A stretch of DNA of 25,261 nucleotides from Zoogloea sp044344315 (GCF_044344315.1 NZ_JBIJDC010000064.1:1-25261), one strand, 5' to 3'. Positions 14,582-23,194 are shown, numbered from the stretch's first letter. The notes: generated by a model not told the origin, from the sequence alone. A program made the numbers and translations.

Positions 14582-16027
14582 ATGCACACCCAATCCCCCG
14601 TAGGCGTGTCGGCAAGCCGACAAATCCTCCACTACGTTCGCGCCCGGGCGTGGTGTGAGTGGGAGGACTTTGATCTTTGGCCGGATCGGGTTCGGGCGGA
14701 GCTGGAGCGGGACGATGGGGCGGTGTGGCCGCCGTTTCTGTTGCTGGCGATGCCGGGTATTGATGCGGCGACGCAGCGGGCCTGCGCGACGCGCTGGTTG
14801 AAGGCGCGGCTGGCGGCTTTTGATGCGCAGGGCGGGAGCGGGGTGCTGGCGGTGGAGGGGCCGGCCGTGCCGCGGCCGGAGGGGCCGCTGAAGATCGGCT
14901 ATCTGTCCGGTGATTTCCATCAGCATGCAACGGCCTTGCTGATGGTGGAGATGCTGGAGGCGCACAGCGCGGCGCAGGTGGAGCTGTATGCCTACAGCCA
15001 TGGGAAGAACGACGGCAAGGGCATGCGTGAGCGCCTGGTGGCGGCGTTTCATCGCTTTCGCGACATTGGTGGCCTGACGGATCTGGAGGCGGCCGATGTC
15101 ATCCGCGCCGACGGTGTGGACATCCTGGTGGATCTCAAGGGCTATACCGAGGGCAGCCGCACCATGTTGCTGGCCCATCGTTCGGCGCCGGTGCAGGTGA
15201 GTTTTCTGGGCTATCCGGGGACGTCGGGGCAGGCGTTTGTGGACTATCTGATCAGCGACCGCTTTGTGACGCCGGCCGATGCGGCGGGGGATTATTCCGA
15301 GGCCCTGGCCTGCATGCCCCACAGCTATCAGCCCCACGGCCGGGTGGTGGTGCCGACCCTGGCGCCACCGGGCCGGGCGGCGCTGGGCCTGCCGGAAGAC
15401 GCCTTCGTGTTTGCCTGCTTCAACCAGGCCTGGAAGTTCACGCCCCATGTCTTCGATGTGTGGTGCGGCCTGCTCAACGATGTGCCGGGCAGCGTGTTGT
15501 GGCTGCTGGACGACCCCAAGGCCAGGGGCAATCTGCGCAACGAGGCGATGGCCCGCGGGGTGTTGCCCGACCGGCTGGTGTTTGCGCCGGGCCTGCCCCA
15601 GGCCGAGCACCTGGCGCGCTTGCCGCTGATCGACCTGATGCTCGACACCTGGCCTTACAACGCCCACACCACCGCCAGCGATGCCCTGTGGGCGGGGGTG
15701 CCGATGGTCACCTGTGCTGGGGAAACGTTTGCCTCGCGGGTGGCGGGGGGCTTGCTGCAGGCGGCGGGGCTGCCGGAGGTGGTCACCACCACGCCGGAGG
15801 CCTATGCGGCCCTGGCCCGGCGCCTGGCCCTGGACCCGGCCGGCCTGGGCGAGCTGCGCGGGCGCTTCGAGCGCAACCGGCACGCGGCGGCGCTGTTCAA
15901 CGTGGTGGCCTACACCCGCGCGCTGGAGGCCATGTACGGGCGCATGTGGGCCCGCCATCTGACAGGGCTGTCGCCCGAGGCCATCGACATGGGCGATGAC
16001 CCGGCGCACCGGGCGCCCGGGGGCTGA
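14582..16027 (+). pseudogene. 5'-truncated GT41 (O-GlcNAc-transferase/SPINDLY-like) glycosyltransferase
   Basis: The frame carries the catalytic half of a GT41 enzyme: an ARAWCEWEDF linker, KIGYLSGDFHQHA (the conserved catalytic-domain start with its His), VSFLGYPGTSG, FNQAWKFTP, LDTWPYNAHTTASDALWAGVP and GETFASRVAGG. These bind the UDP-sugar and acceptor. Bacterial members normally have many TPR repeats before this, and none is visible upstream in any frame. Homology begins near 14612. The only nearby start (ATG 14582, giving 481 residues) has no ribosome site, and the leader before it is Pro/Ser-rich and unlike TPR. The missing half was probably removed when the island carrying parDE and the integrase arrived. 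The enzyme core looks intact, so a short active protein cannot be excluded. The 14376-14581 stretch holds nothing else I can name. Confidence 0.75.
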
Positions 16028-16059
16028 TCTGGCGGCTGTGGGCCGGCCCGGGCCCCGCT

Positions 16060-17790
16060 TTATCGACCCTCGCTGCCCTCGGCGCCGCGTTTGTCCACCC
16101 GGTACTGCAGTTGCCCGCGCCGCAGTTTCAGCAACCGTGCTGCGGCGGAGAGGTTTCCCTCTGTCCGCCGCAGTGCGGTGGTGATCATCAGCCCCTCCGC
16201 TTCCTCCAGTGACAGCTGTGCATCCAGCAGGCGGTCGATGGCGTGCTGGATGGGGATTTCTGCGCCCGGGCGCAGTGGTGCTTCGGAGCGGGCGTCGGCC
16301 GGGATGGGGGAGGGGAGGGTCAGGGGGACTTCCTCGCCGCCCGAGAACAGGTGTTCCACGTCGATGCTGCCGTCGTTCTCGGCCAGGATCACCGCCCGCT
16401 CGATGATGTTCTCCAGCTCCCGGATGTTGCCCGGCCAGTCGTAGGCCCACAGCTTTTCGCTGGCGTTGCGGCTGAGGCCGGCAATGTTCTTGCCGAAGCG
16501 GGTGGCGTAGCGTTTGACGAAGGTGTCCACCAGCAGGGGGATGTCTTCGCGGCGTTCGCGCAGCGGCGGGATCTTCACGGGGAAGACGTTGAGCCGGAAG
16601 AACAGATCCTCCCGGAAGCGGCCGGCTTCCACTTCGCTGCGCAGGTCGCGGTTGGTGGCGGCGATGATGCGCACGTCGATGGGCCGTACCTGGGTGTCGC
16701 CCACCCGCTCCAGCTCGCCTTCCTGCAGCATGCGCAGCAGCTTGCCCTGGGCGTGCAGGGGCAGGCTGCTGATTTCGTCTAGGAAGAGGGTGCCGCCGCT
16801 GGCCCGCTCGAAGCGCCCGGGGCGGGACACGGTGGCGCCGGTGAAGGCGCCTTTTTCCACGCCAAACAGCTCGGCTTCCACCAGGTCGTGGGGGATGGCG
16901 GCACAGTTGATGGAGATGAACGGGCGTTCGGCTCGCGGCCCGAGGGCGTGCAGGGCTTTCGAGAAGCGCTCTTTGCCCACACCGCTTTCGCCGGTCAGCA
17001 GCACGGTGGCGTCGGTGGGGGCGACGCGCTTGATGAGGTAGGCCACCTCGTTGAAGCTGTTCGAGGCGCCGATCAGGTCGGGCAGCTGCCGGGCGGCTTC
17101 CTCCTGGCCGGTGGCCCGGGCGGGGCGGGTGGCCCGGCGCCGGGGAGTCGCGATGAAGTCTTCCACCTGCAGGAAGCTCAGGTGGGCTTCGGCGTCGTCG
17201 CATTCCTCCAGCGGCTGGCCGACGACTCGGCAGCGGGCATGGCCCATGGCCACGCACTCCACCTCGCGCCACAGGATGGGCCGCCCCATCAGCGCGGTGG
17301 TGAAGCCGGTGGCGTACCCCACCATCATCCAGCACGCCGGCGCGCCGCTGACGCCAAACTGGGCGCGGTGGATATCAGCCTCCCAGGATGACTCCCAGTA
17401 ATAGTCACCCCAGAAATCCCCGGTCTCCTGGTTGAACTGGATCTGGTCCACCGCCTGGTTGCGCACAAAGCCCTGCATCTCGCGCAGGCGCGGGCCATAG
17501 GCAAAGGTCCGCTTCAGGTCTCCGCCCTCGGCCGCGTTGAGCCGGCGGGCATCTTCCATGCCCTGCTGGTAGCCCAGGCGGGTGAACAGCTCGCGGGTGG
17601 CCTCCACCCCCAGGCGTTCGATCAGCTCACGCCGCAGGGCCGCCAGGGTGAAGCCGTGGATGAGCAGCATGCGCTGATCCAGCACGGTGATCTGCCCGCT
17701 GTCGGGGTCGAAGCGCACGTACTTGGACAGCTCCCGGTCGTCGATCTCCCGGGGGATGGAGTGCAGATGGCCGGCGGCGGGGTGGGGCAT
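16060..17790 (-). CDS. XylR/DmpR-type sigma-54 activator with V4R sensor domain
   Basis: The 576-residue protein starts at ATG 17790. The frame continues upstream to a TTG, but that leader is AT-rich and overlaps the control boxes. A XylR_N/V4R aromatic-sensing domain covers about 20-200, the AAA+ domain about 235-470, and a Fis-type helix-turn-helix ends the protein. Walker A is GESGVGKE (267-274), the sigma-54 loop GAFTGA (314-319) and Walker B GGTLFLDEI (332-340). C153, E176, C179 and C187 have the same spacing as the zinc site I recall from MopR (C155, E178, C181, C189). W132 fits the MopR pocket Trp, but its phenol-binding His is not obvious here, so the effector may not be a simple phenol. 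It is divergent from the oxygenase operon it very likely controls. Confidence 0.93.
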   Translation of the reverse strand: MPHPAAGHLHSIPREIDDRELSKYVRFDPDSGQITVLDQRMLLIHGFTLAALRRELIERLGVEATRELFTRLGYQQGMEDARRLNAAEGGDLKRTFAYGPRLREMQGFVRNQAVDQIQFNQETGDFWGDYYWESSWEADIHRAQFGVSGAPACWMMVGYATGFTTALMGRPILWREVECVAMGHARCRVVGQPLEECDDAEAHLSFLQVEDFIATPRRRATRPARATGQEEAARQLPDLIGASNSFNEVAYLIKRVAPTDATVLLTGESGVGKERFSKALHALGPRAERPFISINCAAIPHDLVEAELFGVEKGAFTGATVSRPGRFERASGGTLFLDEISSLPLHAQGKLLRMLQEGELERVGDTQVRPIDVRIIAATNRDLRSEVEAGRFREDLFFRLNVFPVKIPPLRERREDIPLLVDTFVKRYATRFGKNIAGLSRNASEKLWAYDWPGNIRELENIIERAVILAENDGSIDVEHLFSGGEEVPLTLPSPIPADARSEAPLRPGAEIPIQHAIDRLLDAQLSLEEAEGLMITTALRRTEGNLSAAARLLKLRRGQLQYRVDKRGAEGSEGR

Positions 17791-17793
17791 GGG

Positions 17794-17805
17794 GGAGACG
17801 TCTCC
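17794..17805. promoter_or_regulatory. 12-bp palindrome GGAGACGTCTCC over the regulator's ribosome site
   Basis: The perfect palindrome lies 4 bp before the regulator ATG. On the regulator transcript its left half, GGAG, is the only Shine-Dalgarno candidate, 11 bases from the ATG, and it would pair with the right half. It could be a protein-binding site or an RNA hairpin that damps translation. Confidence 0.45.
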
Positions 17806-17812
17806 GGGTTTT

Positions 17813-17902
17813 GAAAACAGCAAAATTGCCGGTTTAAGGAAGTGCGTAAGTGCTGTTTTCAGCAAGATGAATTCTAGCTTTGAACTTGCTGTCAGCAAAA
17901 TT
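17813..17902. promoter_or_regulatory. Three repeated TGCTG/CAGCAA boxes (activator binding region)
   Basis: CAGCAAAATT occurs at 17818-17827 and again at 17893-17902, and a close copy, CAGCAAGATG, lies at 17860-17869. The second and third are joined to inverted partners: TGCTG-N4-CAGCA (17851-17864) and TTGCTG-T-CAGCAA (17886-17898). A long inverted repeat, GAAAACAGCA (17813-17822) with TGCTGTTTTC (17851-17860), links the first two. Copies are 42 and 33 bp apart, near whole helical turns. Their place upstream of an IHF site and a sigma-54 promoter marks them as enhancer sites for the divergent activator. Confidence 0.7.
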
Positions 17903-17909
17903 ATTTATA

Positions 17910-17922
17910 AATCAATAAATTA
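17910..17922 (+). promoter_or_regulatory. IHF-binding site
   Basis: AATCAA-TAAA-TTA fits the WATCAA-N4-TTR consensus perfectly inside an AT-rich tract (17900-17930). It is placed between the enhancer boxes and the sigma-54 promoter, where IHF bends DNA to bring activator and polymerase together. Confidence 0.7.
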
Positions 17923-17938
17923 TTGTGATTAACGGCCT

Positions 17939-17953
17939 TGGCATGGGGATTGC
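17939..17953 (+). promoter_or_regulatory. Sigma-54 (-24/-12) promoter of the oxygenase operon
   Basis: TGGCAT-N5-TTGC has GG and GC exactly 10 bases apart. Transcription should start near 17965, giving a leader of about 50 bases before the reductase GTG. It lies downstream of the IHF site and enhancer boxes and beside a sigma-54 activator gene. Confidence 0.88.
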
Positions 17954-18014
17954 GATGAGGTGAGGAAGAGCCCGCAGTGGCTCAGGCACTTTCACCCCAA
18001 AGGAGACCCCGGCT

Positions 18015-18989
18015 GTGTTGAGTCCTCAACCCACGCTCGCTGTTCGTGTGCTCGAAAAGCGCGACGCTGCAATTGATGTCCTGAGTCTTGTTCTGGTGGC
18101 GGCCGATGGCGCGCCGCTCCCGCCCTGTTCTGCCGGGGCCCACATCGACATCACCCTGCCCAACGGCATGGTCCGCCAGTACTCCCTGTGCCGGGCCGGG
18201 CCGGCCGGTGGCGCCTACGAGGTGGCCATCCTGCGCGACCCGGACGGGCGAGGCGGTTCCGCCTGCGCCCACCGGGACATCCGGGTGGGTGACACGCTGA
18301 CCATCAGCCACCCCCGTAACCTCTTTCCGCTGGTGCCGGCGGGGCATTCCGTGCTGTTTGCCGGCGGCATCGGCATCACCCCGATCCTGGCGATGGCCGA
18401 CACCCTGCACGCCCGGGGCGAGTCCTTCGAGCTGCATTACTGCAGCCGCGCCCCCGAGCGGGCCGCCTACCGGGAAGCCCTGGAGCAGGCGGCCTATGCC
18501 CGGCCGGTCCGCTTCTATTTCGACAGCGCGCCGGAGCAGGGCCGCCTGGATGCGGCGGGCGTGCTGGGTGCCCTCGGCGGCGAAGCCCATCTGTACGTGT
18601 GTGGCCCGGCGGGCTTCATCAGCCACATCTGCGAGGCGGCGCGTGGCGCGGGCTGGGGTGAGGAGCGTGTGCATTTCGAGCACTTCGCGGCTCCGGCCGC
18701 CGCCGCGCCGGCGGGCGGGAACGGCAGTTTCGAGCTGGTCCTGGCCCGGCGCGGCCTGCGCATCCCGGTGGGGGCCGACCAGACGGCGGCCGAGGCCCTG
18801 CTGGCGGCGGGCGTGCACATCAACCTCTCCTGCGAGCAGGGCATCTGCGGCGCCTGCGTGCTGCCGGTGCTGGAGGGCGTGCCCGAGCATCGCGACGTCT
18901 TTCTCAGTGCCGCCGAGCGGGACAGCCAGCGCTGCTTCACCCCGTGCTGCTCCCGCGCCCGTACGCCCCAACTGCTCATCGATTTGTAA
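18015..18989 (+). CDS. Oxygenase reductase component (PDR/VanB family, flavin and 2Fe-2S)
   Basis: The 324-residue reductase passes electrons from NAD(P)H through a flavin and a plant-type 2Fe-2S centre to a Rieske oxygenase. An N-terminal flavin-binding barrel has RQYS (54-57). The NAD(P)H domain has GGIGITP (117-123), with CGPAGF further on. The C-terminal ferredoxin has C273, C278, C281 and C311, the C-x4-C-x2-C-x29-C pattern. The flavin first, ferredoxin last order is that of phthalate dioxygenase reductase and VanB. The start is GTG, with AGGAG about 10 bases upstream. It is the first gene after the sigma-54 promoter and is followed 71 bp later by the oxygenase gene. Length and cofactor residues are normal. 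Confidence 0.93.
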   Translation: MLSPQPTLAVRVLEKRDAAIDVLSLVLVAADGAPLPPCSAGAHIDITLPNGMVRQYSLCRAGPAGGAYEVAILRDPDGRGGSACAHRDIRVGDTLTISHPRNLFPLVPAGHSVLFAGGIGITPILAMADTLHARGESFELHYCSRAPERAAYREALEQAAYARPVRFYFDSAPEQGRLDAAGVLGALGGEAHLYVCGPAGFISHICEAARGAGWGEERVHFEHFAAPAAAAPAGGNGSFELVLARRGLRIPVGADQTAAEALLAAGVHINLSCEQGICGACVLPVLEGVPEHRDVFLSAAERDSQRCFTPCCSRARTPQLLIDL

Positions 18990-19021
18990 GCGCGGCACTT
19001 GCTGTTGCCGCATTTCACCGA

Positions 19022-19038
19022 CCAGGCATTTCGCCTGG
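19022..19038 (+). other. Intergenic hairpin CCAGGC-N5-GCCTGG
   Basis: A perfect 6-bp stem with a 5-base loop lies between the reductase and oxygenase genes, about 22 bases before the oxygenase start. No T-run follows, so a processing or stability hairpin that sets unequal levels of the two proteins is more likely than a terminator. Confidence 0.4.
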
Positions 19039-19060
19039 CATTCACACCTGGAGAAGAAAA

Positions 19061-20158
19061 ATGGAGACATCCAGAAACGTCACTTACCTCAGAAACGCGT
19101 GGTACGTCGCCGCGCTGTCGTCCGAGGTGAGCGCAGAGGGGCTGTTCGCACGCACCTTGTTGAACACGCCGGTCCTGATCTACCGAACGCAGAACGGGAG
19201 CCCGGTGGCCATGCTGGATCGCTGCCCCCATCGTTTTGTGCCGCTCAGCATGGGGATGCGGGCGGGGGATGACGTTGTCTGCAAATACCACGGCCTCAAG
19301 TTCGACTGCAGCGGGGTGTGCAATCACAACCCCCACGGCAATGGCCACATCCCCCGCGCGGCGCGGGTGCGCACCTTTCCGCTGGTGGAGCGCTACGGCT
19401 TTGTGTGGATCTGGCCGGGCGATGCCCCCGCCGATGAATCGATACTGCCGGATGTCAGCCCGCTGACCGCAGGCCACCCCAACGGGGTCGGCTTTACCTA
19501 CATGCACCGCAAGACCTACTACGAGCTCATCACCGACAACGTGATGGACCTGAGCCATGTGGACCACCTGCATGGGGAGATCATCTCGACCCGCGGCCAG
19601 CTCACCCCCCAGGTGCCCCAGGTGAAGGAGACGGACAGCACCGTGGCCACCCGCTGGGAGTGGAAGCAGACGCCGCCGATTTTCATCCTCAACCAGTTTC
19701 TGCCCGAGCCCATGGCCGAGGCGCGGCACTTTGTGGAGGTGAAGTTCATGGCGCCCACCACCGTGCAGCTGCAGATCGGCGCCACCCAGGACGAACGGGC
19801 TGCGCTGGACCTGGCTGACTGCGTGGGCCAGTACGACCTGCATACCACCACCCCCGAAACCGACGGCACCACCCACTACTTCTTTGCCACCCGGCGCAAT
19901 CACTTGGTGGAGGACGCCGACTACAACGCCGCCAAGATCAAGGGCATGCACGACGCCTTCGTGGATGAGGACGGGCCCTATGTGGACGCCCAGTACGTCA
20001 ACATCGGCAACGCCGATCTACTGAGCCTCAACCCGGTGCTGCTCAGCAGCGACGTGGGGGCGGTGCGGGCCCGGCGCATCCTGCGCAGCGTGATCGCCGA
20101 GGAAGTGCGGGGCAGCCAGGCCGACGCCGCGGACACCCGCGCCGTCGAGCGCGTCTGA
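19061..20158 (+). CDS. Rieske non-haem iron oxygenase, VanA-like alpha subunit
   Basis: The 365-residue aromatic-ring oxygenase or O-demethylase component begins at ATG 19061, with GGAGAAG just before it. The frame is open further upstream but overlaps the reductase gene and looks non-coding there. The Rieske centre is C55-P-H57 ... C74-K-Y-H77. The mononuclear iron site is N160-V-M-D163-L-S-H166-V-D-H-L-H171, matching D-x2-H-x4-H. A VanA-type C-terminal domain fills the rest. It pairs with the reductase directly upstream. Family members act on vanillate, other methoxy- or phenoxy-aromatics and related acids. The substrate here cannot be read from the sequence. No beta subunit is present, as usual for this subfamily. 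Confidence 0.92.
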   Translation: METSRNVTYLRNAWYVAALSSEVSAEGLFARTLLNTPVLIYRTQNGSPVAMLDRCPHRFVPLSMGMRAGDDVVCKYHGLKFDCSGVCNHNPHGNGHIPRAARVRTFPLVERYGFVWIWPGDAPADESILPDVSPLTAGHPNGVGFTYMHRKTYYELITDNVMDLSHVDHLHGEIISTRGQLTPQVPQVKETDSTVATRWEWKQTPPIFILNQFLPEPMAEARHFVEVKFMAPTTVQLQIGATQDERAALDLADCVGQYDLHTTTPETDGTTHYFFATRRNHLVEDADYNAAKIKGMHDAFVDEDGPYVDAQYVNIGNADLLSLNPVLLSSDVGAVRARRILRSVIAEEVRGSQADAADTRAVERV

Positions 20159-20169
20159 GGGGGCCGAGC

Positions 20170-21813
20170 ATGCAGATCAAGCTTCTTGCCAGAGCGGTGG
20201 CCTGGGCCTGTGCGGGCATGGCCCTGTCGGGGCCGGCCCTGTCCTTTTCGGTGGACACGGACTCGCCGGACCTGGCCATCTCCTGGGATACCACCCTCAA
20301 ATACAGTACCGCCTGGCGCGTGCGCGGGGTGAGCGCCAGCGTGGCGCCGGAGGGCCTGGCCGGGCTCACGCCCCAGGTCAATACCAATGATGGCGACCGC
20401 AATTTCAGTCGCGGGCTCATCTCCAACCGCCTCGACATCCTCACCGAGCTGGGGGTGCGCTACAAGCGTGACAGCGGCTTTCGGGTGAGTGCGGCGGGGT
20501 GGTACGACGACGTCTATCAGCACGGCAACGACCGTAGCGCCGCCGATGCCCCCGGCCTTAACCAGAGCGGCCCCTACGACCGCTTCAACAAGCACACGCG
20601 CATCACCCACGGGCGCAATGCCGAGGTGCTGGATGCCTTTGTGTATACCCGCCAGTCGGTGGGGGACATGAACCTCAACCTCAAGGCGGGCCGTTTCACC
20701 CAGCTTTACGGCGAGAGCCTGTTCTTCGGCAACAACGGCATCGCCGGTGCCCAGACGCCCCTGGACCTGGCCCGGGCCCTGTCGGTGCCCAACTCCCAGT
20801 TCAAGGAGGTGGCGCGGCCGGTGGGCCAGGTGTCGGCCCAGCTGCAGATCACGCCCGACCTGCTGGTGGGCGCCTACATCCAGCCCGAATGGCGCAAGTC
20901 GCGCCTGCCGGCGGCGGGCAGTTACTTCAGCTTTGCCGACTTCGTGGATGACGGCGGAGAGCTGCTGTACACGCCCTACGGCCCGGCCCGGCGCGGCAAG
21001 GACATCGAGCCCGGCAACGCGGGGCAGGGCGGGGTGCAGGTGCGCTTCAAGGCTGGCGACAGCGAGTACGGCCTGTATGCCGCGACCTTCCACGAAAAGC
21101 TGCCCCAGTTCTATGCCCGCCTCAACGCCGGCCCCGCTGGCGTGGTGCCCCAGGATTACGTGATGGTCTTCGGGCGCAACATCCGCACTGTGGGCGGCAG
21201 CTTCAGCACCCTGTTCGGCGACACCAACGTGGCGGGGGAGCTATCGGTGCGCAGCAACCAGCCCCTGGTGGCGGCGGGCAGCTTCATCTTCCCCATCAAC
21301 GACCCGGCCGCCGACGGGGGCAGCAACGCCCGCTTTCCCAAGGGCGACACCCTGCACCTCAACCTGTCGGCCGTCAGCGTGCTGGGGGCCAACGCCCTGT
21401 GGGATGGGGCCTCGTTTCTTGGCGAGTTTGCCTTCAACCGTCGCCTGCGCGTCACCGACAACCCCGAGGCGCTGGACCCCAACGCCACCCGGGATGCGGG
21501 CGCCGTGCAGTTCGTGTTCACGCCCGAGTACTTCCAGGTGCTGCCCGAGACCGATCTGCAGCTGCCCATCGGCGTGAGCTACGGCCTGTTCGGGCGCTCG
21601 TCGGTGAATGGCGTGCTGTTTCCGGCGGAGCAGGGCGGTAGCGTCAGCGTCGGGGCCAAGGCCGTGTACCAGAAGGCCTGGCACGTGGGCCTCAACTACA
21701 CCCATTACATCGGTTCCGCCGGGTCGGTGGCCACGCCGGCTGGCCTCAATTCCTACCAGAACTTCCACGGGGATCGCGACTTCGTGTCGCTGTCGATTCA
21801 GCGCAGCTTCTGA
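20170..21813 (+). CDS. DUF1302 outer-membrane-type protein
   Basis: The 547-residue protein has a clear signal peptide (charged start, then a hydrophobic A/G/L run to about residue 26, SGPALS-F). The body is rich in Gly, Asn, aromatic and alternating residues, as in beta-barrels. It ends in Phe (IQRSF), the usual C-terminal signal for outer-membrane insertion. Features such as SWDTTLKYSTAWRV near the start, RFTQLYGESLFFGNNGI and a late GVSYGLFGRSSVNG match DUF1302 proteins. These commonly stand next to DUF1329 genes in operons for degrading hydrophobic or aromatic compounds. It starts 11 bp after the oxygenase gene behind GAGGGGG. Transport of the substrate across the outer membrane is the likely role, by inference. 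Confidence 0.85.
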   Translation: MQIKLLARAVAWACAGMALSGPALSFSVDTDSPDLAISWDTTLKYSTAWRVRGVSASVAPEGLAGLTPQVNTNDGDRNFSRGLISNRLDILTELGVRYKRDSGFRVSAAGWYDDVYQHGNDRSAADAPGLNQSGPYDRFNKHTRITHGRNAEVLDAFVYTRQSVGDMNLNLKAGRFTQLYGESLFFGNNGIAGAQTPLDLARALSVPNSQFKEVARPVGQVSAQLQITPDLLVGAYIQPEWRKSRLPAAGSYFSFADFVDDGGELLYTPYGPARRGKDIEPGNAGQGGVQVRFKAGDSEYGLYAATFHEKLPQFYARLNAGPAGVVPQDYVMVFGRNIRTVGGSFSTLFGDTNVAGELSVRSNQPLVAAGSFIFPINDPAADGGSNARFPKGDTLHLNLSAVSVLGANALWDGASFLGEFAFNRRLRVTDNPEALDPNATRDAGAVQFVFTPEYFQVLPETDLQLPIGVSYGLFGRSSVNGVLFPAEQGGSVSVGAKAVYQKAWHVGLNYTHYIGSAGSVATPAGLNSYQNFHGDRDFVSLSIQRSF

Positions 21814-21840
21814 TCACCCGCCCATAAGAGGAATCCCAAC

Positions 21841-23194
21841 ATGAAGAGCAAGACAATCATCCATCTGGTCGTGGTCGGTGCGCTGGCCCAGTTTCAGCCG
21901 GCTGTCGCTGCGGTTTCCGCCGACGAGGCCGCCCAGCTCAAGAGCGCCCTGACGCCCCTTGGGGGGCGAGCGGGCGGGCAACAAGGACGGCAGCATCCCG
22001 GCCTGGAACGGCGCTGTAACCAAGGCCGCCGGCGCCAGGGTAGGGGATATTCCGGTCAGCTTGTTTCCCGGCGAAAAGCCCGTCGTGCAGATCTCCGCGG
22101 CCAACATGGCCCAGTACGCCGACAAGCTGTCTGAAGGCACGGCGGCCCTCCTGAAGAAATACCCGGAGTCCTTCCGCGTCAATGTCTTCCCCACCCACCG
22201 CACGGCCGTCGCCCCCCAGCATGTGTACGACGCCACCGCCCGCAATGCGACCGCCTGCAGGACGGTAGAGGCCGGCCTGTCGGTGGAGGGCTGTTTTGGT
22301 GGGGTGCCCTTCCCGATCCCCAAGGCCGGCGTCGAGGTGATCTGGAACTACATCCTGCGCATCGAGCCCGAGTCGGTGGAGTTTGGCTCGAAGAACATCG
22401 TCGGCACCTCCAATGGCGCCCGCACCATGGCCACGCGCACCGACAACTTCTTCCAGCACCCGTACTACTACAAGGACGGCTCGGCCAAGGGCTGGAGCGG
22501 GGAGTACTTCCTGCAGCGCTTCAACACCACCGCGCCGCCGTTCAAGGCGGGGGAATCCCTGGTGCTGCGTGACAGCATCAACGCCAAGGTGCCGCGCCAG
22601 GCCTGGCAGTACCTGGTGGGCCAGCGCCGTGTGCGGCGGGCGCCGACGGTGGCCTACGACACGCCGGACTTCGTTTCCTCCGGCGCCAACTACTTCGACG
22701 AAGTGATGGGCTTCATGGGTCACCCCGACCGCTTCGAGTGGAAGCTGGTGGGCAAGCGGGAGATGTACATCCCCTACAACAACAACGAACTGGTCACGGC
22801 GAAGGAGGCTGAGGCCTTTGACAGGTTCCACCTCAACACCGGCAAGCTGCGCTGGGAGCTGCACCGGGTCTGGGAGGTGGAGGCCAGCGTGGTGTCGGGC
22901 AAGCGGCACGCCGTGCCCAAGCGCCGCTACTACTTCGACGAGGACACCTGGCTGCTGACCCTGGTGGATGGCTACGACTCGGAAGGCAAGCTGTGGCGGA
23001 CCTCGGTGGTGCCCAACTTCTTCGTCCCCGCGGTGCCCGCCGTCCTGGCCAAGCCCGTGACCATCTACAACCTGCAGGCCAGCACCATGAGCACCGTCCA
23101 GGGGCTGTTCCAGGATGAGGCATACCGGGTCGTCGCCCGCAAGAACGAGTCCTTCTTCACCGGCGACGCCGCCGCCGCCGACGCGGACCGGTAG
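21841..23194 (+). pseudogene. DUF1329 envelope protein, frameshifted
   Basis: Frame 1 from ATG 21841 encodes a signal peptide (KSKTIIHLVVVGALAQF ... AVAA) and the mature start ending LTPLGG. The rest of the protein, from GERAGNKDGSIPAWNG to the TAG at 23194, is in another frame. Removing one G from the G6 run at 21961-21966 restores a continuous protein of about 450 residues. The body has the typical DUF1329 blocks (GNKDGSIPAWNG, VGTSNGARTM, PYYYKDGS, GHPDRFEWKL, YYFDEDTW). DUF1329 proteins are exported partners of DUF1302 and are thought to take part in handling hydrophobic substrates. A TTG at 21959 could restart translation, but without the signal peptide. The shift may be a sequencing error, a recent mutation or phase variation. 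An AGAGGA site precedes the ATG. Confidence 0.88.

Noticed and set aside
14546..17335. 929-codon minus-strand frame across the GT41 gene and the XylR-type regulator
   Set aside because: Its translation is low-complexity Arg/Pro/His-rich and it overlaps two genes with clear domain motifs in other frames; it is a GC-bias artefact.
17791..17898. Upstream TTG start for the XylR-type regulator (36 extra codons)
   Set aside because: The stretch is AT-rich, carries the repeated CAGCAA boxes, and homologues start at the sensor domain; ATG 17790 is preferred.
18515..19951. Long minus-strand frames opposite the reductase and Rieske oxygenase genes
   Set aside because: The plus-strand genes have all cofactor residues and ribosome sites; the antisense frames show no motif and cross a gene boundary and promoter-distal gap.
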